This document shows positions 1 through 7,108 of a DNA stretch of 22,922 bases, piece after piece. The number at the start of each line of letters is the position of its first letter. The first letter of the stretch is position 1. Source of the stretch: an uncultured Catenibacterium sp. (GTDB lineage Bacteria; Bacillota_I; Bacilli_A; Erysipelotrichales; Coprobacillaceae). A program made the position numbers and the translations under genes. The notes under the pieces were generated by a model that saw only the letters and a program-made list of their open reading frames with translations, did not search any database and was not told the DNA's origin. The stretch lies in assembly GCF_900540665.1 (NCBI RefSeq), contig NZ_UQGV01000029.1, forward strand, positions 1-22,922, in the 5' to 3' direction.

Positions 1-60
1 AAGTGGAAACCCCCAATAATTTAAAGCGATTTTTTTATTGACCCCCCTTAAAAATTAAAG
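1..60. other. possible end of an IS21-type insertion sequence
   Basis: No gene. Read on the minus strand, two G-rich tracts (GGGGGGTCAATAAAAA and TTGGGGGTTTCC) are separated by an AT-rich stretch containing ATCG. Repeated GGGGTCAATAAAAATCG-like blocks are a habit I associate with the ends of IS21-family (istAB) elements in Firmicutes. The body would lie left of the window, so this rests on resemblance only. Confidence 0.2.
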
Positions 61-64
61 GTTC

Positions 65-97
65 AAAAAAAACAGAATCTCATTACTGAGATTCTGT
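65..97 (-). terminator. intrinsic terminator after the YdcF-type surface protein
   Basis: A perfect 10-bp stem (ACAGAATCTC at 72-81 pairing with GAGATTCTGT at 88-97) with a 6-nt loop. On the minus strand it is followed by eight T's (65-72), and it sits directly downstream of the stop codon at 105. Confidence 0.9.
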
Positions 98-104
98 CAT
101 AGGA

Positions 105-1328
105 TTAAATCTTTTTCAGTCTTCTTAAGAGATATATTCCAGATAATAATAAAAGCATTGCAAATACAACTAGCTGTGTGTTATCTCCTGTTTTGGCAGG
201 TGTTTTATCTTTTTCATCTTTCTTTATATCTTGTTTTTTATCTGCTACAACTTCCGCTTTTTTTGCAATTAGCTTAAAGTCTTCAGTGATTGTATGATTA
301 TTTTCAGAATGTGTGATAGTGAATGTTTGATCTTCTTCTTTGTTTTTATCAAAGCCTGTTAATACAGCTTCTTTTGTGACATCACGGCTAAATCCATTAT
401 CATAATAAGCTGTGATTGTAAGATTAGCTTCTTCACCTTTAACATATTCTTTATTCTGCTTGATTTCAAGCTTTGTTAGTACTGATAGTTTCTGTTTTCT
501 AGGAACAGTCTTTACATCAATACCTGCCATCTTACAGATGCCTCTTGCCTGAAGTTCTACTGATTCATAACCGAGTGATCCAGTCTTAAAGCCCGCATTA
601 GAGATAATAGATAGAGGTTCACTATTATTTTCTAATCCTTCTAATACAAACTTTGTATAGTATAAGATACATCCACGAGGAACATGATAATCACTTGTGA
701 CAAGTACAACCTTATCAACAGTTGGATATTTTCTATTTAATACTTCATATGTATTTTTTGCATTACCTACTGTATCCTGTGCCCTATTTTCTACAATTAA
801 ACGTGATGCATCTAAACCGTGGTTTAAAAGCCATTCGCCCATTAATCCGCCTTCAGTGACATTTGGATTATTCTTTGCAGTGCCACCACCTGTCACTACT
901 ACATAAGACTGTGGGTAATCCTTTGCGATTGCAAGACCTGTTTCTAACCTTCCTATAAGTTCCTGCTTCATTGTACCATCATCATTTAACGCAAAACCTA
1001 GAATTACAACTGACATACTATTATCATTTGGTAAATCTTTAGGAACCTCACCTACATGAGTAAAATCAGGAGAATTGACCTCTAACCAATAATGCATGAT
1101 TGAATCCCAGGCTTCTCCTTTTTTCTTATCTACAGACTTAAGTTCTACTAGAACACGCTCAATATCAGTGACTGCGTCTTCCATATAGTCTGTATAGTAC
1201 CCTATAAGCTGTGAAATGAGGACATCCGCATTATTTTCTGCATATACTGGTTTGAATGTGCCTAATAATGTACTGAATAATAATGAAAAAGCAGTGAATA
1301 ATGCGAACAATTTCTTATATCGTTTCAT
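105..1328 (-). CDS. YdcF/DUF218-domain protein with a sortase-type cell-wall anchor
   Basis: A 407-residue exported protein. Residues 1-30 are a signal peptide (KRYKK, hydrophobic core, likely cut after VYA). Residues ~100-235 are a DUF218/YdcF/SanA domain with the family landmarks VVVTGGG, a TEGG segment, ENRAQDT..NA and LVTSDYHVPRG. Residues ~285-350 look like a bacterial Ig-like (Big_3-type) domain. The tail is a divergent sortase signal: PAKTGD near 377, a hydrophobic stretch, then RRLKK. Family members act in the cell envelope but their chemistry is mostly undefined, so no substrate can be named. The ATG at 1328 is set by AAGGAGG six bases upstream. It is monocistronic, between its own promoter and terminator. 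DUF218 joined to an Ig domain and a wall anchor is uncommon, since most relatives are held by TM helices. Confidence 0.8.
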   Translation of the reverse strand: MKRYKKLFALFTAFSLLFSTLLGTFKPVYAENNADVLISQLIGYYTDYMEDAVTDIERVLVELKSVDKKKGEAWDSIMHYWLEVNSPDFTHVGEVPKDLPNDNSMSVVILGFALNDDGTMKQELIGRLETGLAIAKDYPQSYVVVTGGGTAKNNPNVTEGGLMGEWLLNHGLDASRLIVENRAQDTVGNAKNTYEVLNRKYPTVDKVVLVTSDYHVPRGCILYYTKFVLEGLENNSEPLSIISNAGFKTGSLGYESVELQARGICKMAGIDVKTVPRKQKLSVLTKLEIKQNKEYVKGEEANLTITAYYDNGFSRDVTKEAVLTGFDKNKEEDQTFTITHSENNHTITEDFKLIAKKAEVVADKKQDIKKDEKDKTPAKTGDNTQLVVFAMLLLLSGIYLLRRLKKI

Positions 1329-1387
1329 ATACTGCCTCCTTTTTTGTCCTTGTTTCCTCCTTACATATACATTCTCTTCTCAACTTC

Positions 1388-1416
1388 ATCATACTTGTAA
1401 TAATTGTAAATCTCAA
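1388..1416 (-). promoter_or_regulatory. sigma-A-type promoter of the YdcF-type gene
   Basis: Minus-strand TTGAGA (1411-1416), a 17-bp spacer, then TATGAT (1388-1393). This leaves a leader of about 50 nt that carries two purine-rich SD-like stretches before the ATG at 1328. Confidence 0.7.
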
Positions 1417-1468
1417 TACCTATACATGAAATAAACATTTTCTATAGGCTGATAATTATCTTATTTTC

Positions 1469-1496
1469 AAAAATAAAAAGAGTACCGAAGTACTCT
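1469..1496 (-). terminator. intrinsic terminator with UUCG loop
   Basis: AGAGTAC (1479-1485) pairs with GTACTCT (1490-1496). On the minus strand the loop is TTCG, an extra-stable tetraloop, and the stem is followed by TTTTATTTTT. It overlaps the stop codon of the 81-residue gene. Confidence 0.88.
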
Positions 1497-1740
1497 ATTT
1501 ATGATTCAATATAGTTCTAATACACATGAATAGTGAAAATACAAAAACTGCGATATATAGTCCAAAATATGGCATACGTACACCATAATCTAGATAATCA
1601 GATAAGGCAATAAGACCCCAGATGATTCCCATCATTAAGTATTGTGCTGCTTCGTAACGAAAGTCATTTTTATGTTTAGTACGCTCTCTCATCACTACCG
1701 CAAAGCCTATCACTGCCACAAACATCAAAAATGTTAACAT
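1495..1740 (-). CDS. small integral membrane protein, function unknown
   Basis: An 81-residue protein I do not recognise. It has an N-terminal hydrophobic segment (residues 1-15), a charged loop (RERTKHKNDFRYE), a second segment around 32-48 and a third at 59-76, so two or three TM helices. The start is supported by AAAGGAG eight bases before the ATG. It has its own strong terminator, whose stem covers the TAG stop, and no partner gene within 150 bases. It is probably a real monocistronic gene, since start signal, length and terminator agree. Nothing indicates a role. Confidence 0.6.
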   Translation of the reverse strand: MLTFLMFVAVIGFAVVMRERTKHKNDFRYEAAQYLMMGIIWGLIALSDYLDYGVRMPYFGLYIAVFVFSLFMCIRTILNHK

Positions 1741-1902
1741 ATAAATAACTCCTTTCTTATACAGAATAGCACAATTAAAAGTACTATTCCATAACTACTA
1801 GAGAACACATTTCTTCAAATTCTATAATATCCAGATGTAAAGTATACTTAAAAGACTATAAGACCTATATATATTTCAATAATTAGATTAAGCTATATGA
1901 CT

Positions 1903-2109
1903 TCATAAGGGCATAGCCTGGCTCGCATAAATAAATACGCCTATCACACCTAACAGGAATCCTACAACTGCAACAATAACCAATACTTTCATACTTATTT
2001 GTTTGTGGACAATCTTGCAGATTAAAAATGTGATTAAAAATGCAATAATAGCACATAATAACGCAATACCAAGTAGTGTCCACAACCAGTTTAATTCATG
2101 AAAAACCAT
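1903..2109 (-). CDS. small two-TM membrane protein, function unknown
   Basis: A 68-residue protein with two clear TM helices (about residues 9-31 and 43-62) joined by a short basic loop (KIVHKQISMK). It follows the flavodoxin-like gene by about 50 nt, with a hairpin between them, so it may be a downstream member of the MarR-led operon or separately expressed. The ribosome site is weak (GAAGTG about eight bases from the ATG). The overlapping frame at 1883-2083 is cysteine-rich and lacks helix pattern, so it was judged a shadow. The reading is chosen on composition and start position; function is unknown. Confidence 0.5.
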   Translation of the reverse strand: MVFHELNWLWTLLGIALLCAIIAFLITFLICKIVHKQISMKVLVIVAVVGFLLGVIGVFIYASQAMPL

Positions 2110-2130
2110 AATGCACTTCTTTCATAAGTG

Positions 2131-2168
2131 AAAAGCATAAGAGTTTAAATTAAAACCCTTTATGCTTT
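2131..2168 (-). terminator. hairpin after the flavodoxin-like gene
   Basis: Minus-strand AAAGCATAA (2160-2168) pairs with TTATGCTTT (2132-2140). A second 6-bp helix (2141-2146 with 2153-2158) stacks on it past one bulged base. Only four T's follow and they overlap the stem, so termination may be partial. Confidence 0.55.
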
Positions 2169-2657
2169 AATTTTATTTTTTAGGTTATTTAAATCATTTG
2201 TATCAGGATGTGTTAAAGCATGATCAAAGTTTTCAATGAGCATATCAATATTAGGCATATGATCAGGCTGTGCTTTCATCTTCACATATCGATCGCGTAC
2301 AGATTGTGGCATCTTACCTTGACACATATACTCACCTACAATTGTATTACTTGCATCAATATTTGTTTTCACATTATTTAGAATTCTCTGGAAATATTCT
2401 TCACTTCCTCCAAATCCTGCTGTGCCAAATAAGAAAATCTTCTTATTCTTTAGGTTTTCTAATAGTTTAAGAGTTGCTGCATCCGCATTACCTTTATCTG
2501 TCCAGAACCCAATATAAAGCATATTTGAATCTACTTCTTTACATGATCCAAAATAATCACAGTCTTCTTGAGGTAATACATCCTGAATAGCTTCTGCTAG
2601 CATCTTTGTATTACCTGTTGGAGAACTAAATAGTATTGAATATCTTTCTTGTTCCAT
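2160..2657 (-). CDS. flavodoxin-like protein (BilS-like family possible)
   Basis: A 165-residue soluble protein with a flavodoxin fold. The FMN-phosphate loop is SSPTGNTKMLAEAI at ~11-24. A GFWTDKG segment (~50-56), KKIFLFGTAGFGGS (~72-85) and CQGKMPQSVRDRY (~113-125) follow. This subgroup of short flavodoxins is common in gut Firmicutes. It probably binds FMN and shuttles electrons to a partner reductase. It ends the MarR / membrane protein / flavodoxin gene string, with SD GAGG before the ATG. The accessory flavodoxin BilS of the bilirubin-reducing bilQRS operon is of this general type and that operon also starts with a MarR regulator. However, no BilR-like reductase lies in the window, so the BilS reading is only a possibility. 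Confidence 0.75.
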   Translation of the reverse strand: MEQERYSILFSSPTGNTKMLAEAIQDVLPQEDCDYFGSCKEVDSNMLYIGFWTDKGNADAATLKLLENLKNKKIFLFGTAGFGGSEEYFQRILNNVKTNIDASNTIVGEYMCQGKMPQSVRDRYVKMKAQPDHMPNIDMLIENFDHALTHPDTNDLNNLKNKIKA

Positions 2658-2706
2658 TATTTCTACCTCACTTAATGATTTATTACAATATTATTATAAC
2701 ACTATT

Positions 2707-3387
2707 CTATTTAAATAATAGCTGTAATCCCATCACAATCACCCACATATAGGCACATGTTTTAGGAATCATTAATAAACCAACTTTTGGTTTTTTCTTA
2801 CTTAATAATGTAACTGGTAAATAACAGCCAAATGAGATAATGATAGCAGCAACCATTCTAGTCATATGAAGGTTACCTGTATTACCACTCATTGCATAAA
2901 GAATAATAATTCCAATACCAGTCACTGCAAATACTGTATTTCTAATAATAGAAAGAGTAAGGTTTCCTTCATCCCCACACCAATCATTTTGAGGTAATAA
3001 GCATACAACAATTCTAATGATTGCTGAAACATAAATCATTGCTTCTACAATAAACGGTGCTTTAAGTGTTGGGAATGTGAGTTTCCATATATAAAGTAAG
3101 ATAATATAAAATACAGTCATTGTAATAGAAGAGACCTGTAAACCAATACCAAGCTGTCTCTTGATTTTTTCATTAGTTCCTTTGAATGCTCTGACAATTC
3201 TAGGAACAAGGTGGAAAGCATCACCACCACATAATGTAAGAGTTAAAATACCATATAAAGTAAATAACATATTACCGTTGGCTTTTGCTAAGAAAATAAA
3301 GCCAGCAACTAAATCAAATAATAAGTAACAAGTATCAAAGATAGCCTCCATGATATCAGACTTTTTAGGAACATATTTTTCAGTCAT
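2707..3387 (-). CDS. polytopic membrane protein of unknown function
   Basis: I place the start at the ATG at 3387 (226 residues, beginning MTEKYVPKK) because AAAGGA lies eight bases upstream. The in-frame ATG nine bases earlier abuts that SD, and the longer reading would overlap marR. Hydrophobicity suggests about seven TM helices. A conserved-looking CGGDAFHLVPRI segment follows the second helix, and a KPKVGLLMIPK stretch lies near the C-terminus. The start is 5 nt after the marR stop, so the two are translationally coupled and share marR control. The flavodoxin-like gene follows 49 nt later. No transporter or enzyme motif that I can name is present. Membrane location plus a co-expressed flavodoxin hints at a redox or stress role, which is inference. 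Confidence 0.7.
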   Translation of the reverse strand: MTEKYVPKKSDIMEAIFDTCYLLFDLVAGFIFLAKANGNMLFTLYGILTLTLCGGDAFHLVPRIVRAFKGTNEKIKRQLGIGLQVSSITMTVFYIILLYIWKLTFPTLKAPFIVEAMIYVSAIIRIVVCLLPQNDWCGDEGNLTLSIIRNTVFAVTGIGIIILYAMSGNTGNLHMTRMVAAIIISFGCYLPVTLLSKKKPKVGLLMIPKTCAYMWVIVMGLQLLFK

Positions 3388-3392
3388 ATTGA

Positions 3393-3824
3393 TCATCCTT
3401 TCTTTTGAATGCATTCTTCCGCATTTCTACAAATTTTCTCAAATACTTTTTTACATACTATTATTTCGTCTTTAGTGAGACCCTGAAGCATATCATGCGC
3501 AAATTGATTTTGTACATTGAGCCCTTCTTTCACGATTTCATCGGCTGAATCCTCTAAGAATAGTTCTATACGCTTCTTATTTTTTTCATTTGTCTTTTTA
3601 GTAATATATCCCCTGTCTTCCAATACCTTTAAAGCAGTTGATACATGGGATTTAGTCGACTTTCTTATTCTGACAATATCTGAAGCAGTATTGTATTCAG
3701 GATTGTGATGCAAGAACATTAATATGTCATATTCCATCTTTTTAAGATTGTATTTATCACAAGTAGATGCCGTTAAAATCTCATAGTAAAGAGTAATCGT
3801 CTTATGTTGATCCCAGAAATACAT
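3393..3824 (-). CDS. MarR-family transcriptional regulator
   Basis: A 143-residue winged-helix regulator. Residues ~27-100 form the DNA-binding part: YDILMFLHHNPEYNTASDIV, then the recognition helix KSTKSHVSTALKVLEDRGYI, then the wing KKTNEKNKKRIELFL. N- and C-terminal helices (about 1-25 and 105-143) would make the dimer. AAAGGAG lies six bases from the ATG. It heads an operon with the membrane protein and the flavodoxin-like protein. Two near-identical palindromes just upstream, placed over the start point, make it almost certainly its own repressor. A small ligand or redox signal would release it, but the ligand cannot be read from sequence. Confidence 0.9.
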   Translation of the reverse strand: MYFWDQHKTITLYYEILTASTCDKYNLKKMEYDILMFLHHNPEYNTASDIVRIRKSTKSHVSTALKVLEDRGYITKKTNEKNKKRIELFLEDSADEIVKEGLNVQNQFAHDMLQGLTKDEIIVCKKVFEKICRNAEECIQKKG

Positions 3825-3841
3825 ATTATTCTCCTTTCATC

Positions 3842-3875
3842 GTTCTATTTAGAACTTCAATGTTCTATATAGAAC
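3842..3875. promoter_or_regulatory. paired MarR operators
   Basis: Two perfect-arm palindromes, GTTCTATTTAGAAC (3842-3855) and GTTCTATATAGAAC (3862-3875), start exactly 20 bp apart (about two helical turns). The upstream one abuts the -10 box and covers the expected transcription start. Position and symmetry fit autorepression by the MarR protein encoded next to them. Confidence 0.85.
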
Positions 3876-3902
3876 ATTATACCTAATAAACATTAATGTC
3901 AA
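3876..3902 (-). promoter_or_regulatory. marR operon promoter
   Basis: Minus-strand consensus TTGACA (3897-3902) and consensus TATAAT (3876-3881) with a 15-bp spacer. Both hexamers are perfect and the spacing is 2 bp short. The operators begin directly at the -10 edge, so a strong core promoter is held by repression. Confidence 0.8.
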
Positions 3903-3910
3903 TAGAAAAC

Positions 3911-3940
3911 GGAAAAAGACAGCCGATTTTCTCGACTGTC
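3911..3940 (-). terminator. intrinsic terminator after the VWA adhesin
   Basis: On the minus strand GACAGTCGA (3932-3940) pairs with TCGGCTGTC (3918-3926) through one wobble, with a 5-nt loop, followed by TTTTT. It separates the adhesin gene from the marR promoter. Confidence 0.88.
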
Positions 3941-3968
3941 CTTTGGTTAGATATATATCTTAGTTATA

Positions 3969-6605
3969 CTATGATAATTTCTTTTTCTTTAGTAATGCGA
4001 GTAATGCAATACCACTTACTGCAAGTAACGCAATCACTGCACTTACATTTGTAGAATCGCCTGTCTTAGGAGTTACTGTAGTTGTTTTATCGTTATTCTT
4101 GCTTGGAGCAGGAGTTTTTTCTTTCACTGTAACTTTAATAGTCTTTGTGCAAGATGCACCTTTACTATCTGTTACTTTGTAAGTAACTTCATATACGCCA
4201 GGCTTAGATGGATCAACTGTATTCTTTAAGATTTCAATCTTATCAGTTAAATTACCATCTTCTTTATCTTTTGCAGTAACGCCATCTTTTGGATCAAACT
4301 TATCACCGACTGTGATTTCCTTATCAGTTACATCAATAGTTGGTGCTTCGTTAAGAGGTTCCATCTTAGGATTTACAGTAACTGTAATAGTCTTAGTGCG
4401 AGATGCACCTTTACTATCTGTTACTTTGTATGTTACTTCATACTTGCCAGCCTTAGTTGTATCTACTTCATTCTTTAATACTTCAATCTTATCAGTTAAG
4501 TCTCCATCTTCTGCATCTGTTGCAGTTACATCAGCTCTTTCATCAAATGTATCACCAACTGTAAGAGTCTTATCTTCAGCCTTAATAATTGGTGCTGCAT
4601 TGAGAGGTTCCATCTTAGGATTTACTGTAACTTTAATAGTCTTAACATAAGAAGCACCACCACTGTCTGTTACCTTATATGTTACTTCATATTTGCCAGG
4701 CTTAGTTGTGTCTACTTCATTCTTCAATACTTCAATCTTGTCAGTGATATCACCATCTTCTTCGTCTTCGGCTGTCACATCAGCTCTTTCATCGAATGTA
4801 TCACCAACTGTAAGAACCTTATCAGTTGCCTTAATCACTGGACATGCATTAAGAACTGCAGCCTTTGGATTAACAGTAACCTTAATTGTAGTTGTATATG
4901 ATGCGCCTTGAGTGTCTGTTACCTTGTAAGTAACATCATAAATACCAGGTTCATTAACATTGACATCATTCTTTAATATTTCAATCTTATCAGTTAAATC
5001 TCCATCTTCCACGTCTTCTGCTGTCACATCAGCTCTAGGATCAAATTCATCGCCCACTTCAATTGTCTTATCAGTTGCTTTAATCACTGGTGCTGCATTC
5101 ATTGGAACCCAGTTCATAACCCAAGTTGCATTGTAAGTGATGTCCTTTGTAACCTTTTCTTCGATTGCAGGTGTCCATCCCTTGAATGTATAACCTGCTC
5201 TTGTAGGTGTTTCACCAAAATCAGGTGTTGGAGTACCTACTACAAGATTATTAAATACCTTATCTTCAAATACGACTTCACCATCAACACCATCAGTATA
5301 AGTTACTGTATAGCGTGACTTAATTCCTTTTGCACCTGGAACTGGGAATTTGACTTTACTTCCATCAGGCATAGCGATATATGTTTCACCATTTAATGGA
5401 TAAAGTTTTCCTTCCTCAAATTCAGGATGATCTGCATCTAATGTAACAATGTATTCTAACTCATAAGTATAATAAGTCTGAGTACCTTCTGTTGTAGTCG
5501 TTGCATTCGCAAGTTTCCACTTAAAGCCACTTGTATCCTGCTGTACAGATGCAGGTAATTGACTCACTGATACATATGGAGCAGAACCATCAAACACTTC
5601 TAGATCTTTACCAGTAATACCAGTTGTAACACTTTCAGAAATAGCCTTAAATACTTCAGTTAAATCATCAGTTTCACTTGAATCATATGCTTTATCTCTA
5701 CTTGTTGCGATAGAGCCTTTTAAGAATTCAGAAACTGTAGGACCATTTTTATATGTCTTATCTGTAGCTGCGCCATAACATACTGTATAAACTGTAGACT
5801 GATCTTTTAGAAGCTTAGCATCTTTAGATGTTGCTTCAACATTTTTTTCACTACCTTTTCTACCATCACCAGCTAAATCATATGTTATGCCATCAATTGT
5901 GACATGTGTATGTAAAAAAGTATCCCATCCACCTTCACAATCTTCAAGATAATAAGTAGGTGTTCCATCAGTTAATACGACTGTATTTCTGTTGTCTTTT
6001 TGAATTTGTTTCACTGCATCTTTTAAGAATAAAGATGTAGCCTGTTTAATACCAGCATCTAGGTTTGTTCCACCATCAGCCTTTAACTTACTAATAGCAG
6101 TAAATGCATTGTTTTTTCCATCTTTAGAAGAGACATCAGTCCAGTTCAACGCTACTTTAACACCGCTTGAAAAATCAGCGATTGCAAGGTAACGTCCAAC
6201 ATTTTCTTTATCACCAGCATATGACTTCACAAACTCATTTGCTGCTTCTTTTAAGTTTTGAATACGTTTTTTTAACGTACTTCCTGAAGTATTTTCCATA
6301 CTTCCTGAAGTATCTACAACAAGTACTGTTGCAGACTTCTTAGTAAATGTTTCAACCTTCTGTTTAGTAACAACCTTTAATTTCATCTTATAAGTGTTGT
6401 TACCAAGTGCTTCAGCTGTTTTATCAACTGAATGAATACCTTCTGGCAGGGTCTGATCTAATTCACCTTGAACCCACTGACCAGAATCGTTATAATAGCC
6501 TTTTGTCACTGCGTTATCAGTAGTAAGAGCATTCGCATTTATAGGTGCTAATGAGAAACTCATCATCAATGCTACTGCATAACTCGTGAATTTCTTGACA
6601 TTCAT
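3969..6605 (-). CDS. sortase-anchored VWA-domain surface adhesin with DUF5011 repeats
   Basis: An 878-residue surface protein. The ATG at 6605 is chosen because AAAGGGG lies eight bases upstream; an in-frame TTG seven codons earlier overlaps no ribosome site. Layout: signal peptide 1-26 (cut near NANA-L); a von Willebrand A domain ~92-330 with the MIDAS motif DTSGS (98-102), a TNLD segment near 180 and LTDG near 213; a jelly-like region ~335-430; an InlB/Listeria-Bacteroides-type repeat ~432-496 (GYTFKGWTP, YNATW); and four tandem 83-residue Ig-like DUF5011 repeats 505-836. A spacer then precedes the TPKTGD sortase signal, a hydrophobic stretch and KKKK. The domain order fits a metal-dependent host- or matrix-binding head on a rigid stalk. 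Two cysteines (C223, C276) flank the MIDAS side and could form a disulfide. Confidence 0.9.
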   Translation of the reverse strand: MNVKKFTSYAVALMMSFSLAPINANALTTDNAVTKGYYNDSGQWVQGELDQTLPEGIHSVDKTAEALGNNTYKMKLKVVTKQKVETFTKKSATVLVVDTSGSMENTSGSTLKKRIQNLKEAANEFVKSYAGDKENVGRYLAIADFSSGVKVALNWTDVSSKDGKNNAFTAISKLKADGGTNLDAGIKQATSLFLKDAVKQIQKDNRNTVVLTDGTPTYYLEDCEGGWDTFLHTHVTIDGITYDLAGDGRKGSEKNVEATSKDAKLLKDQSTVYTVCYGAATDKTYKNGPTVSEFLKGSIATSRDKAYDSSETDDLTEVFKAISESVTTGITGKDLEVFDGSAPYVSVSQLPASVQQDTSGFKWKLANATTTTEGTQTYYTYELEYIVTLDADHPEFEEGKLYPLNGETYIAMPDGSKVKFPVPGAKGIKSRYTVTYTDGVDGEVVFEDKVFNNLVVGTPTPDFGETPTRAGYTFKGWTPAIEEKVTKDITYNATWVMNWVPMNAAPVIKATDKTIEVGDEFDPRADVTAEDVEDGDLTDKIEILKNDVNVNEPGIYDVTYKVTDTQGASYTTTIKVTVNPKAAVLNACPVIKATDKVLTVGDTFDERADVTAEDEEDGDITDKIEVLKNEVDTTKPGKYEVTYKVTDSGGASYVKTIKVTVNPKMEPLNAAPIIKAEDKTLTVGDTFDERADVTATDAEDGDLTDKIEVLKNEVDTTKAGKYEVTYKVTDSKGASRTKTITVTVNPKMEPLNEAPTIDVTDKEITVGDKFDPKDGVTAKDKEDGNLTDKIEILKNTVDPSKPGVYEVTYKVTDSKGASCTKTIKVTVKEKTPAPSKNNDKTTTVTPKTGDSTNVSAVIALLAVSGIALLALLKKKKLS
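4098..5093 (-). repeat. four tandem 249-bp repeats encoding DUF5011 Ig-like domains
   Basis: Units at 4845-5093, 4596-4844, 4347-4595 and 4098-4346 each encode exactly 83 residues. Shared signatures are VGD.FD.RADVTA, EDGDLTDKIE.LKN and YEVTYKVTD..GAS. The middle two units are most alike at DNA level, suggesting recent duplication or conversion; the last unit is the most diverged. Confidence 0.9.
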
Positions 6606-6645
6606 AGTTCTTTCCCCTTTCTTCAATTTTTAATTATTCGTTTAT

Positions 6646-6676
6646 AATTGTATAAACACAATCGCATGAAGTGCAC
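6646..6676. repeat. left arm of an imperfect inverted repeat
   Basis: Its reverse complement starts GTGCACTTCATGC and continues into GATTGTGTTTATACAATT. The right arm (6951-6976) reads GTGCACTCATGC then AATTGATAACACAATC. The first blocks match with one 1-nt gap; the second blocks are themselves near-palindromic and related. Confidence 0.45.
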
Positions 6677-6950
6677 TTTTTAATATCTGACAATCTAGAT
6701 AGTTTGTTATTAGCTAAAATAAATTATTCTATAACATTCATATCATAAGTTTTATATTTATGATTCACATCTCACTAGTTAAAGTATCTAGCATTTTAAT
6801 TTAATATGTCTTTTAAACCTTAATCTCATTATCATATTCATTCATATTAAATTTGAAATGCTCCTCTTTAACCTTTAGAGCTTTTTTACCACTTTATCAT
6901 ATCAATAATTATAGTAATAAGAGATCATCTTAATTTATGATATAAGCTGT

Positions 6951-6976
6951 GCACTCATGCAATTGATAACACAATC
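6951..6976. repeat. right arm of the imperfect inverted repeat
   Basis: GTGCACTCATGC followed by AATTGATAACACAATC, opposing the copy at 6646-6676 about 275 bp away. The arrangement looks like the ends of a small non-autonomous element or a relic. No target-site duplication was identified. Confidence 0.45.
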
Positions 6977-7094
6977 ATCCGCAAACAATCGTTCACAATA
7001 GACGATTAAAAAGATTTTATTCCTCCTTCCTTTACATACCATTTCCAAAATAATACTTTTTTAATTGCCTATTACTTTCTATAAATATAGTATA

Positions 7095-7108
7095 CGATAG
7101 CGGTTACA
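7095..7108 (-). promoter_or_regulatory. cre-like site (carbon catabolite control)
   Basis: Minus strand TGTAACCGCTATCG matches the Bacillus cre consensus TGWAANCGNTNWCA at 10 of 11 defined positions. It lies 490 bp upstream of the adhesin start. A weaker site, TGTAAGCGCTTGTT, is at 7250-7263. Whether a promoter is near is unclear. Confidence 0.4.

Noticed and set aside
1883..2083. 66-codon minus-strand frame overlapping the 68-residue membrane protein
   Set aside because: Cysteine-rich, no helix or domain pattern, and it extends past a coherent two-helix protein in the other frame; treated as a shadow.
4312..4911. Two plus-strand frames of 112 and 72 codons opposite the adhesin repeats
   Set aside because: Their repetitive composition mirrors the DUF5011 repeats read on the opposite strand; they are antisense shadows.
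4098..5093. Possible CRISPR or satellite array
   Set aside because: The 249-bp period is an exact multiple of three, keeps the reading frame and encodes Ig-like domains; there are no short repeat-spacer units.
6813..6893. Short minus-strand frame ending MNEYDNEIKV with an AAAGAGGAG upstream
   Set aside because: Only about 26 codons between stops; looks lysine-rich by base composition. It could be a gene relic inside the inverted-repeat segment, but there is not enough to call it.
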